Shown here piece by piece: positions 1 through 11,141 of a stretch of DNA of 64,000 nt. The notes below the pieces were generated by a model. It ran no database searches, was not told the origin of the DNA, and saw only the letters and a program-made list of their open reading frames with translations. This stretch comes from Bimastos eiseni (lineage: Eukaryota; Annelida; Clitellata; Crassiclitellata; Lumbricidae). A program made the position numbers and the translations under genes. The first letter of the stretch is position 1; every line of letters begins with the position of its first letter. The DNA is taken from assembly GCA_959347315.1 (NCBI GenBank), contig OY365809.1, positions 45,689,447 through 45,753,446 on the forward strand, in the 5' to 3' direction.

Positions 1-1731
1 TGTCAATACGCTTGACAAGGTTCGCTGAGCCACGTAGGCGAACTTTCTCTGTCGTGGCTCAAGTGAGCTTCTTCGACTCAATCGCTTGAGTCTGATGAAT
101 TTCCAATTGTTTGCCTCGGTTCGAATATCACTTCAATTGAGTGAGAGCAACTCTCCGTCAAAGAGGAAGACGTTTATGGCTTGTATAGAAGGGTGGTCAA
201 AAAATATTCAGAGGAATCTTAAACGTGTCTCTGGGAGAGATCGCGTCTGATTTAATCCATACTAATTCTCGATCAAATTCAATCTAAATTCATCAAAACT
301 AATTCAATTCATCTCTTGTCAAGCATAATCTAGGCTATTCTTATCCAACCGAATCTTGTCTAGTAAAATCTAGTTTACTAAAATCATCTGATTTATAGTA
401 GAATCAAATTCGAATCGAATCGAACCTAAGATGATCAATGTGATCAGAGGTTGACACTGATTATAATCTATACAATTTAATGTAATTAAATGTAACGTAA
501 TCTATTCTAAACTAATCAAATCTAATTTATATATAGTCCTTTATTGTTCCTATTAATCCAATAGCTTTCGTAGCGCTTCGCTATAATTTGAAGATCTGAA
601 TCAGCGATCGGTTTGAGTGAATCTTTTATTTTGGGTAAAGGAAACTAGACGTAGGCCTAAATATACAGATTTCTCCTGGTTAAAAGGAGGAAGGAAATGA
701 GCTCCTCTCCTAAGTCCCTCTTGTGAGACATGGGATATGTACAATTAAAACATTGAGATGAATACCTCACCACCGCTGCCAGTTTTAATGAGGTCATCGC
801 CATTTAAAGTTCCTGCTTACTATAACACGCCACGCCGTGCAGTTACATGTCTATAATCCTGGCCTAAACATTTCGCCAACCCCCCGCTCTTATTTGTTTA
901 ACTCATCGGTCACACACTGGACTGTGGTAATTCTTGGATCAGTTCTTCAATTGTTAGCATAACAATAGGGATCGTCATTCTTCTTGGAAATTCGTGGCCT
1001 CGCCACAAAAGATGATCGTTTTAAACAGGTAAAGCTGTACATATTGCGACGCATTAGGCAGACCGTTTTTAACAGCAAAGTGCAGGTCTTTCCTACAGTT
1101 TCATCTGTGTGGTAACTATGAAATAAGTTATTCTAGCTTAATTCACTATAAGAGAAACAGCGAAGTTATTCCGCTGTTGAAGCCGCTTTTATGCGTCTCT
1201 TGTCCAGGGGAATCTTTATCGATTAGCAGCTTTACAGCCTTTAAGTTTTACAGTGATGCTTGGTTGGTAGGAGTTATTTGATTTGATTCAATTAGATTTC
1301 AGAGGTGGAGAGAAAAGAGACTACCACGGATAAAAGGACTTGAAGCAACGATTGATTCAATAATATCAAACTTCTGAACATGCTTGGATATGTCGCGTGG
1401 CGAGACTAAGGAGTTGGCTGTGAGCAGAGACGATCGGAGGAAATGTGTAGACCGATGTGCAACCATGGCAGGAAAGGAATAGATACAAATTAACAGTAAG
1501 TAGGCTAAACACGACTAGATTAGTGTCGGCTGAATGTATTAAAAGGTCAGACTAGTCTAGACTGAGCTTCAGTTTAGGTAGCACTTTAGACTTCTGGACT
1601 TCACGACTACGCTGCGATTAAGACATCGGATCGCAAATGGTCCAATGGAGCAGTCAGCCTGTTAACATTGTAAAGCAGTTTAATATTGAGACTAAACAGA
1701 ATATAACTGCGACTTAATGCGTAGATAACCG
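1..1731. other. 5' flank of the first gene, no gene seen
   Basis: AT-rich sequence without a convincing coding exon. An in-frame TAA at 1726-1728 lies just before the ATG at 1732, so the coding region of the next gene cannot extend further left without a splice. I could not identify a TATA box or a 5' untranslated exon. Confidence 0.5.
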
Positions 1732-3493
1732 ATGGAAGACGAGATGACCACCGGCATTCCACTTCCCGTGGCTAAATCGGAGTCACAAGTCCCCTTACCA
1801 CCCTACGATTCGCTCCCACCTCCACCGTACGCCTTCAGCTCCGTTCCTCCGCAACCATCACCCGGTCATGGAGGGTACTACCTCCAGCAGTACCCTCCCA
1901 CAGGATACGACCAGACACCCACTTCAAACCGTCACGTCTACCCACCAGGGGTGTACTACCAAAACCAACAGCAGCCTGGACTTGTGATGGTCAGTGATCT
2001 GCCTGTCCACTACAAACCGACCCAAACCTTCTACGCACACGTTGCACTGGCTTGCCTCGTCACTTGGATCTGTAATCCGTTCTTCGGGTTCATGTCATTC
2101 ATTTTAGCAAGTAAGTATGACAGAGCTATGCAATGTAATGTAACATAATGTAATGGAGCACTTGTGTAGCGCCACTCGAATCACAGGCGCTCACGACTCA
2201 ACACGTAGCTTAACGGAGAACTGGAAAGTCTTCAGGCGCTTCCAGATGGCAGCAGAGGGGGAGAGAGCAGCTCCACCCGAAGAGGAAGGGGAAGAATATA
2301 TAATGTTGTTGTTAGAACAACATCGCGCGATGGCGCTCTTCAGACGTTGCTGCTGAAGACAAACGCTATAGGATACACTTGAGTACTGCAACGCTATGCT
2401 CGTTGGTGTCTATAAATTCCCACTGCGTCCTTTGACTAGAATAATGCACCTGGCTGCAAGATTGTGTCTTGGATCATCGTATCAAGACCATATTATTAAA
2501 TATGATATGACAGTTAATATCATATATATATATGATGTTATATATATATATAGGTCAGTGCAGAGAGCGCCTCTGAGAAGGTATTTCGCAGGGGTGCTAC
2601 ATAAATGCTGGATTACATTACAATACACAAATGCTATTCGTTCTCTACGCTGGATTCCTGTCGTCGGTAATGTTCGTGTAAATTATTTATCATTCTATTT
2701 GTCTTTTATGCTTAAACAGTGAAGCCGTGTCTATATATATATATATATACATATATATATGTATGTATATATATATGTACATATATATATATATGTATAT
2801 ATAGGGGCCATCATCTTTTTCATCAGCCTTTGCTTGATTGTATATTGTTCCTGATGTACACACGTCTTGTCTTTGGCCGGTTCCTCCTTCATCTGGAACT
2901 CTCTAATCTCTACCTACTTGTGCTCGCAGCTCTCTGAGCGAGGCTGTCTTTCGCTCTCAGATGAAAACCAAGGAATCTATATAAGAGAAATAGTCACTTG
3001 TAAAATTTCCGTATACACATTTCTCTCTTAAGCATAGATGTCGCCCCAATTTGAATTTTGCCTCTATTCGAAAAATATTATGTTTTAAACCTCCAAAGAC
3101 ACTTTTTTCTATTTTGCTGACAATGTTATTCGTCAATTGATCGTCATAAATGAAAAATATTGAATCATACGGACTCTCCAGCCCTGTGCCTAATAGGTCC
3201 TTGGTTGAAAATCAACCTCATCCAGTCTATATTATGCTACGTTATGTTATTTTCTTACGTCAAACTTTGTTATGCTTGGTTCTGATAAGTTATGCTGTAA
3301 TTATTATATTGGGTTATGCTTAGCAATGGTGTCTGGTGTTTTCTTGCCTATAGTTCTGGCTCAGAGCGCTGCTGCGAAAGGAAATGAGGAAGACGCTCGG
3401 CGTTTGGGACAAGCATCGCTCGGATTATCATTGGCAGGAATTCTCGTTCTTGTCGTCCTGGTCATTACATTCATCGGAATAGCGATTGCCTAA
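1732..3493 (+). CDS. CD225/dispanin (IFITM-like) proline-rich two-pass membrane protein
   Basis: Two coding exons, 1732-2110 and 3354-3493, give 172 residues. The donor is A|GTAAGT at 2111 and the acceptor is TTGCCTATAG ending at 3353; the intron is phase 1. The N-terminus (1-100) is Pro/Tyr-rich, with LPPY at 22-25 and PPPPY at 29-33, motifs that WW domains such as those of Nedd4 ligases bind. A first hydrophobic segment (about 103-126) contains a CNPFFGF turn. It is followed by a cytosolic loop with GNEEDARR at 136-143, matching the G-D-x-x-x-A-R signature of CD225 proteins, and then a second hydrophobic helix (about 150-170) at the C-terminus. The phase-1 intron between the first helix and the loop fits the usual dispanin gene structure. 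Family members act at plasma or endosomal membranes and in vesicle fusion control; the specific role here is unknown. The start is the first ATG after an in-frame stop. Confidence 0.85.
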
Positions 3494-3884
3494 CGACGGC
3501 CAAAAGCTCGTCTAAAGATCTGTCTAACGCCTGACCTAAAGACACGACGTACTCATACTGACAAGGACTAACCAAGACGTTAAGTCTCTTTAGGGTTGAT
3601 TTATTCTGCCTTAACCGAACCATTGTTGGTCATGATGCCAATTATGCCAACGACATGCCCAGACTGGCCAGACATGTCTGAAACAGGTCGTGGTTATATA
3701 TTGCTCCTCAAGCGATACCGACTCGATCTTCACAATTCTACAAATCTAAAACTTGGGCATAAATGGCAAATCTGTGATCGCTGTTCGCTGCTACTGTTCT
3801 CATCAACGTGAAATGTGGGAAGAAATGCGCATATGGTCGATTGTTACGAAGGAAGCAAATTTTCCTGGTCTATTACCTTAGACG

Positions 3885-4125
3885 ACGAGTCTACCTTTTA
3901 GGCGGGCGGATCTACTCTTTTAGGGGGCGGGTGCATCTTTAATGGGGCGGGTGTGCATCGTTAGGTGATGGTTCCATTTTACTAGGAGGCGTGTCTACTA
4001 TTTTAAGGAGCGGATTTACTCTTTTAGGGGCAGCACTACTCTGTTAAGTTACGGTTCACTTCTTTTAGGGGCGGTCTACTCTTTCAAGGGGCGGGTCTAC
4101 TCAATTAGGGGCGGGTCTAGATGTT
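3885..4125. repeat. Degenerate 20-bp G-rich tandem array
   Basis: About ten diverged copies of a unit near TCTACTCTTTTAGGGGCGGG run in tandem. Each has a run of three to five G followed by CGGG or CGG, so the plus strand carries many closely spaced G-runs. Copies differ by small substitutions and length changes. Confidence 0.75.
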
Positions 4126-6597
4126 CATATGATATTCTAATTTCAATGTGAAGCCCAGGAAACATGAACCTATTTTAAAAAACTTTACGGTTTTGTAATT
4201 ATTGATAGAATTGCTCAATTGTAATGATATACTTTCCACGTTTCTGCTGCAGTGCATTGTTTGGTTTGTTTCAGGTATTTTCGTATTTATCGTAACGTGT
4301 CTGCTTATTCATCTTCAAGAGCTGGAATTCTAGTATTGTTAATTTATTTTATGATAGTATCATCTCAATTTCCTATAATTGTTATTGTAAGTTATAATAT
4401 TGCTAATTCGATTTATTAGCCTATGTTGCTTATTCAATTTTAAATAGGCACTATTTGTATATCTAATGTTGTTATGGTAATTTCTAATGCTGTCAGTTTA
4501 ATTTCCAATATTATTATTTGAATTTCAAATCGCATTATTTCAACAATTTTATTTATATGCCAGATTTATCGATTCCTTGGTTATATAATATTATCTGTGT
4601 GACCTCAAAGCCGGTAAGCACGATCTGAAAGTAATAGGAGAGGTAACCCATTATGCCTTTGGAGGCCATATGAATTTTACGACCGATTTGTATCGTTATC
4701 AAGTGTCGTTCTTAAGAGGACTTATGTGAATATGAAACACTCTGTAAAAATTATGACTGTGTTTAGCGATGTTCTCCTTGTTGATCTATTGGCTACTGAA
4801 ATGCATTGTCCGAAACGGAATTGGCGAAGTTCAGACTAGAGATCATGTTGTTTCTGTTCAACAAGAGGACTTAAGGAGTACTCTATAACAATTATTGCCC
4901 ATCGAACGAGCTTTGGTCTGCAAAAATTATTGTGTCAATAGTATTTCTAATCTAATTATAAACGCTTCTTTCAAAGATTGGATTTATTTCGTATTATTTT
5001 CCTAAGTGATCTTAGCAAAAAGCAATTTGTCTTCCTAATAGACGTCGCTTGAATCGGCGGTTTGAAGTAAACACGATCAGAAATCATATGATAAATATAT
5101 GCGATAGATTTCATTTTGGAAGCAATTAGTTTGGTTTTGTCTGGTTTGGTTGAGTCACGTGTATGAGATTAGAATTTAGATTTCATTAGTTTATATTCGA
5201 TTCGTATCGATTAAGCTGAAATGAATTAGACCAGACAAATGTAAAAAAATTTTTAGGTCACACATTATTAATATTACATGACTTCTCACATTTACTATAG
5301 TTGCCGTATTAATTCGATCCATATATAGTTGCGCATCAAAAGTGAAAAAATGTGGGACACATGTGAAGCCAACAAACGCGGTTGTTTAGAAATTCTTAAT
5401 TACTCGCTACTCGTACTGACTGCTTTCTTATGACAACCGGATAGCGTCACAACTCACTTGATTCGCTCGATATGTTGTGATCATAGACCGATTGGCTCTG
5501 TACAGATATCGATGAGGCAATTGATCGTACAATCTCTGAAGTTGTTGTCGATAGCGTTCACTGTGAATAGTTTGTGTCTACTTAACTCATGGCAACATTG
5601 TGTACGTTTTAGGTGCATTTTCTTAAAACTATGTACAGATCGTGCTTTACTATGAGACGCCATGCGTTTCAATGCACCTACGTCCACTTTCGTACATCGT
5701 GTTTAGGGTCAACATATCACATTGAGGTCGAGAAGTAAAATCTTGCTTCCTTCCTTGATTGCTATCTGTATAACTTCGCGATATTTTGGCCAGTATACGC
5801 TATGACTTGCAGATTATAAGGTCCACACAAAACAGGTGAGCTAACACTTAACACAGATGAAATATTCTGAAAACCTCATAACTTAGTCTCTGACTTCTCG
5901 AGAATCTGGATCAATGTTTCTGTGGGACAATTCAGTTGCCTCTGCTTGCACGATGACCGAAACAACGTACGGTATGTAAGCTTATATTGCAGAAAGGCCT
6001 ATGTTGTATTGGCCTTACATGATCTCTGTGAATTTTGACGACTGCATGCCAATACGAAGTCTCGTAGGCTAATCTTAGAAAGCACAGTTCAGTTTTTCGA
6101 CTGCAATAAATCAAAGTTATCATGCGCTTTTTACTTTGAAGATCATATAATTTCACTGTAGGCCTATCTTCCGTGCCTCGGTTAAGCCCCAAACCAACAT
6201 AATCTCAATTCATTGATGCACTTGTAACGCCATATAAATTCTTATTCCGTACAGTTAGTTTGTGAAAACAAAATCGTAAGGACTCTACTGTCAATGTTGT
6301 TGTTGTTATTACAATTGAAGATATGATATATGGTCCCACGTCATGATGGACTCCTCAGAGTCTCTCCACACCGAACACTCTACAACGAAAATAGAACAGA
6401 ATGGTCTTCAAACGTTAGCGGAATAGCAACGCAGCAATTAATTAAGTTGCCATTATTCTTAATTAACCAACCGATGACCGTACGTTGCTATATAAACCCA
6501 GTATAAGCAAAGTGTTGTACCTCTTTGCGTTTGTGACTGTGCAGTTTTGGTATCACAACAATACTTATAAACCAAAACAAGGAGAAGACGATTCGCG

Positions 6598-6627
6598 TCC
6601 TCCTCCTCCTCCTCCTCCTCCTCCTCC
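6598..6627. repeat. (CCT)n microsatellite
   Basis: An uninterrupted TCC/CCT trinucleotide run. It creates a polyproline stretch in an incidental open frame, which I do not treat as coding. Confidence 0.9.
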
Positions 6628-7585
6628 TTTGACACAGTCTTGTTTTAATAATGTTTTAATTTTAGTTTTAGTTTTGAGTATTAGTCTTTATTTTAGTTTC
6701 AGTTTGAGCTATGATTGTTTCCCAAATTTGGTTTTAGTTTTCGTTCCAATTTTCATGTATCAAAATTAGTTTTAGTTTCGCTTTCGTTTTGCCAATTTTA
6801 GTCTTAGTTTTCGTCTGCTAATTTTAGGTTCAGTTTAAGTAAGCTATTTTCAGTTTAGCATATGTAGGCTAATTTCACCTTTTGCAATTTAAGATCAATT
6901 TATGCTATAGCAATAATTTTTTAATCATATTTAATTCTAATCAAATATCAATGAAAGACCAAAATTGCTATGGTCAACCTTTCACATTCGTCACACGTGA
7001 GGCCAATGACGAGTGAGGCAAAAATGTCATTATTTCTGAATTAATTAAATGCACTTTTCGCAGTTAGTACTAAGCATTTTTTTTAATTCGCGGTAAACCA
7101 GCAGTAGCAAATTCTCGTTCTCCTCGTGTTTTTTAGCATAGATGAACAATAAGTACTAGAAGATGTATGGTATGACATAATGTCACATCATTTGCAGAAT
7201 CATGCATATATTGAATAGGCCCCTAAGTTAGGAAAATTTGCAATCAGAAATACTTAATTATTCCTACTAAATATCGTTTTAGTTTTCCTTGCACCTATTT
7301 TCGTTTCGTTTCAGTTTTGATTGACACAAATTTCATTTTAGTTTTAGTTGTCGTTGTCTCCGTATTCTAGTTTTATTTTTATTTCTCGTCAACGAAAACG
7401 TTCAATTTTTGTTTATTGCCCATTTCGTTTGCGTTTTCGTTAGCGAAAACAACACTACTTTGACAAGGCTCGGGATTGGCACCATTTATTAATTCTGCTG
7501 GTTGCTAAGTTTCTGTGCCGTCGTCTAATCTTGAACCCTCTTATCGCAGATAAAAAAGATACCTAGACCTACCTGCCCAGAGAAG

Positions 7586-8069
7586 ATGAACCGAGTAGCC
7601 CCGGAGTCATCAGCACACGACGAACCAATCAGCGAAGAGCATAGCGTAACCATATCAACCAACGACCAATCGACAGCAGACCGATATGACACCTCGACCC
7701 CAGACTCCACCCATCGGACCGCCTGGCCGCCAAACGAAGCCCCACCTCCGTATAGCGAACAACCGGGCGACCAAGATCAGTTCTCTGAGCGCTCTTTCGA
7801 ACCCCCACCACCCTACGACAGCGCCACGCCTTCCACGAATGGACTTCCTATGTGCGACCGTCTCGGAGCGCAACCAGAAACAACTTATCGAGGCGCCCAC
7901 GCGTCTGCATCGTCTCACCACAGCAACTACCAAGGCGGTGGTGTGTCGACCTGTTGCCTCGTCGTTCTGTGCATTTTCTGCCCGTTTCTGTTCATCTTCG
8001 GTTTCATCATATTCGCTGTATCCATGAGTAGGTATCTCTCAATAAATCAATCGATCAACAAATTGATAC

Positions 8070-8123
<54 letters not shown>

Positions 8124-9037
8124 TGATAGATCGATTTATCTAAAGAATTAGTCTGAATATAAAAGGAATATAAAATGTTCAAATTGCAGTTAAAGATTAG
8201 AACGCGAAGAAACCGGAAAAGATAAGTTATCGTTGTAGAGCGAGTCTCAGCGCATGAGAGCGTTAGGAATATAATGTGGTAGAAATGCTGTACCTACAGC
8301 TGCTCAGATAATAGTTATTATTTTGGTGATAATAAGCCGAGGGGAGTATGAACTTCGAATTCAATAGACTCAAAACAGCTCAGCAGGTGTTCTAATCCAT
8401 TCTTATCTTGTTCTAAAATATTCTAATCTCTTCTGGTTCTGACCATTTTCATCCAATCTGTTTCCAATTTAATTTAATCTGATCTGTTTTTACATGAGCC
8501 GACATAATCTAGTCTCTGATTATTCGCTATCAAGACAGAATACCGGAAATCCTTTTCACAGTGATTGGTCACTGATTGGTTCCTTTGTCAGAGTAGGCCT
8601 TCTTAAGGTACCTTCTCAAGGTACCTTCTCAAGGTACCTTCTCAAGGTATCTTCTCAACGGTTTCGTTTTGGAGCCATTCTCAATTGGTGTCCTTTGCAA
8701 TATGAAAACAGAACCATAGAAATGATTTCGCCAGATTAAATTCAGATATTTGGCCACAGATTTTTCTAAAGAGGATTAAAGATGTTGAGGTGGTTGATTG
8801 TAGGCATAAGTGTGTGTGCTGAGAAATGCTGTGGACATGAAGAATGCGCCGGAAAGTGTCAACGCCAATGGGAACGATTGTGCCCATAGCAGAATAATGG
8901 TACTATTACATTTTCTATTACTCTTTTTGTTACTATTGCTATCACCTCTGAAATTATTGTTGCTGTTTTTAGTAATATCACTTCCGCCAATGTTACTAGT
9001 GGATGACTATAACGGGGCAAATGTGGGGCATAAATAA
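7586..9037 (+). CDS. Proline-rich CD225-like membrane protein, 3' exon uncertain
   Basis: Exon 1 is 7586-8027 (147 codons plus one base) with donor A|GTAGGT at 8028, phase 1 exactly as in the upstream CD225 gene. The N-terminus is acidic and Ser/Thr-rich, with PPPY at 53-56 and PPPPY at 73-77. It then has a Cys-rich hydrophobic helix beginning GGGVSTCCLVVLC, plausible for palmitoylation. Two in-frame 3' exons are possible. An acceptor after TTGATTGTAG gives 8804-8889, a 175-residue protein with a short Cys-rich tail and no second helix. The next AG, seven bases downstream, gives 8811-9037, a 222-residue protein with a roughly 30-residue loop and a Leu-rich second helix, closer to the dispanin plan. 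Same strand and gene structure as its neighbour suggest an old tandem duplication. Exon 1 is well supported; the 3' end is a guess between two models. Confidence 0.55.
8072..8122. repeat. (CAAT)n microsatellite
   Basis: A tetranucleotide run directly after the exon 1 donor of the second CD225-like gene, inside its intron. Confidence 0.9.
8604..8658. repeat. 15-bp tandem repeat, about four copies
   Basis: The unit GGTACCTTCTCAAGG is repeated head to tail within the intron of the second CD225-like gene. The first and last copies are slightly diverged. Confidence 0.8.
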
Positions 9038-11141
9038 TTATGTAGAAAGGATTTAATTATTCCGACGAGAGAGGAGTATATAGGTCAGCTCACAGTGCTC
9101 GATGTAAAAGCCACTGAGGAGATCATCACCCTCTATCGTCTAAAGCACAAAGACAAGAGGGATGCTTTTGGTGGCCAGAATTTGAGATAGTTCGGGGGCG
9201 TCTTTGGTGTATTAACGAATAGATTCAGTTCATATACATATTGATAAGAAAGCTTAAAAGGTGAGAGTGGGCATTCAGTTGGGAACTGCGAGATAAAATG
9301 GAGTTCAATGACTTCCGCAGATCATGACTTCTCCTTCTTTGCGTTTTCAGAGCAAGCGTGCGTGCTGGAAAAGTTTTCTTAGTACCCGTTGTTCCAGTTT
9401 CAGTCGATTGATTGAACACGGGACCTTAAGCTATAGGCCTAATAGATAACACAGCTGGGCGGAGAGCTGAGGATCCGAGTTCGATACCCGTATTCCCCGT
9501 ACGGTTGACTAATCATCTTTCGCTAAGCGGCGGCGTTGGTTAAATTAGATGTAATGCGTATTGGGCACCTTGCATGGCTGACGACAGTTGGATTCAACTC
9601 CTGTAATAATTAGTCATCATTCGTAGACTGCGATTTGTTACTTTGAGATTAAACGAATCATTTGTTTAAGGTGGCGAGTCGCACGCTTTAAAGTGGCAAA
9701 GTCTGAGTCGATCATTGACAACACAAGAAACGTCACTAGTAATCAACCTTGTAGATTGCGTTTTTATCAGTAACAAAGGACTGATCAACACTGGCGATTA
9801 TTTGAACGCGAAGGAGAACACTGAGGATCCGAGGAACCAACAAAGTATACGAGAAGAAAGACTAAACTCAGAGACCTCGAAGGTCTCTCTCTCTCTCAGA
9901 CCTTGACCTGTCTTTGATCTCGTTGGCAGCAATGTTTGACCACTTAAAGAACAGCAGCTGTCAATAAAGTCTTCAATACGTACAGATGCCATTTGGCGTT
10001 GGTCTATTTGCACGTACATCACAAACTAGTCTGTATGTACTCTGTGTACGTGACTCCTTAGGATCTCGATCTTTAGCACCACCTACAGCCTTTTGATTTT
10101 GTTCTAACTAAGCGCCTGTGAGTAAGCGGGTTCCGGTGACTTCGCTTGCCTTTGCGCCATGGAAGTCTTGAAATTACGATTATGATTACTAGTCAACAGA
10201 CAGTGAAAGAGCTTCTGATTAAGGCGTACAGCGGACAACAACATTCGTCGACTAGGAGACACTCTCCTGATGAGTTCGGAAAGACGCAAGATGGATCTAA
10301 ACCGAAAATACGACTTTTCATTGTTTAAACTGACTAATTCTGGGAATCACAAGAAAATTTTCATAGCCTTGTAGATTATCCTGTCGTGTAAGTCAGGCAT
10401 GACCGTTCGTTAGAACTTTGGTTTTCATAGAAAGATAAATGTTACACCTTCCCTTAGAAAAACTGTAAATGTCACCGTTGTCTTACTATTATATACGTAA
10501 GACTATTCATTTCAACCAATCTTACTATTCACAGTCTTCGCTGGCTACAAAGATGTCTTTGCAGAACTCATCCAGCAGAGTCTTCCGATTTTCTCAATCA
10601 ACATGTGCATGTATATTGCAGTAATACTTAAGTTAAGCTTAGGCCTCTACGTGAGTTTCTACCACTCTGTGAATAGTGTTGATGCTGACAACATGAAGCG
10701 TTTAGCTCACCATGGGAAAATGTGAATCGGAGTTTTTACTGATAGCAATCATTTCACATAACTAGTTGCATCCTATTCACTTGCATTGTATAGCATTTTA
10801 TTGCATTGTAAACTAACAAATTGCATTTTATTCTAATATGGTGTAAGGAAATGCATTGCGCATTGTTGCATTGTTTCTATTGATGAGTGTGAAGAATAAA
10901 ACAGCAATATTCTGTTATTTTACTTAATCAGCAGTTCTTTTCAAATCTCCAGTGTATACATTGCGAATATAGTTGCAGAGGTATTAAATTGATACGGAAC
11001 AACAGAGTAATTTCGTAGATCTGCAGAAACTAGATGCTGTAACCACTCGGCTACCGTCCCTCGTATAGCATGTATCGGTAACTCGTCATTTAATAGTGTT
11101 CGTGAAACACAAATGGAGTATCACGTGATATAGAAGCAGCA
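9038..11141. other. Spacer between the CD225-like gene and transporter A
   Basis: No exon was recognised. It contains the tRNA-derived SINE copy at 9451-9665 and simple sequence. TTTATT at about 10797 and 10833 would read AATAAA on the minus strand and could serve gene A as polyadenylation signals, about 300 bp past its stop. A short tRNA-like A-box (GTAGCCGAGTGGTTA, minus strand) lies near 11030-11060 without a matching B-box. Confidence 0.4.
9451..9665 (+). mobile_element. tRNA-derived SINE copy 1
   Basis: It shares a body of about 215 bp with 21317-21550: GAGCTGAGGA, then a B-box-like TTCGATACC, GGCTGAC/GGTTGAC, GTAATGCGTAT/GTATCACGTAT and CTCCTGTAATA in the same order and spacing. The RNA polymerase III B-box-like core near the 5' end suggests a tRNA-derived SINE. 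Divergence between the copies is substantial, so both are old. Confidence 0.6.

Larger units (their letters stand above)
3494..7585. other. Spacer between the two CD225-like genes, repeats only
   Basis: No convincing exon was found in 4.1 kb. It holds the G-rich tandem array at 3885-4125, a (CCT)n run at about 6598-6627 and two stretches of TTTTAGTTTT/TTTTCGTTTT simple sequence (about 6635-6880 and 7270-7450). Short open frames here are not conserved-looking and overlap simple repeats. Confidence 0.5.

Noticed and set aside
2396..2937. Open frames within the intron of the first CD225 gene
   Set aside because: They run through TATA/TATG simple sequence and show no domain; the spliced CD225 model accounts for the locus.
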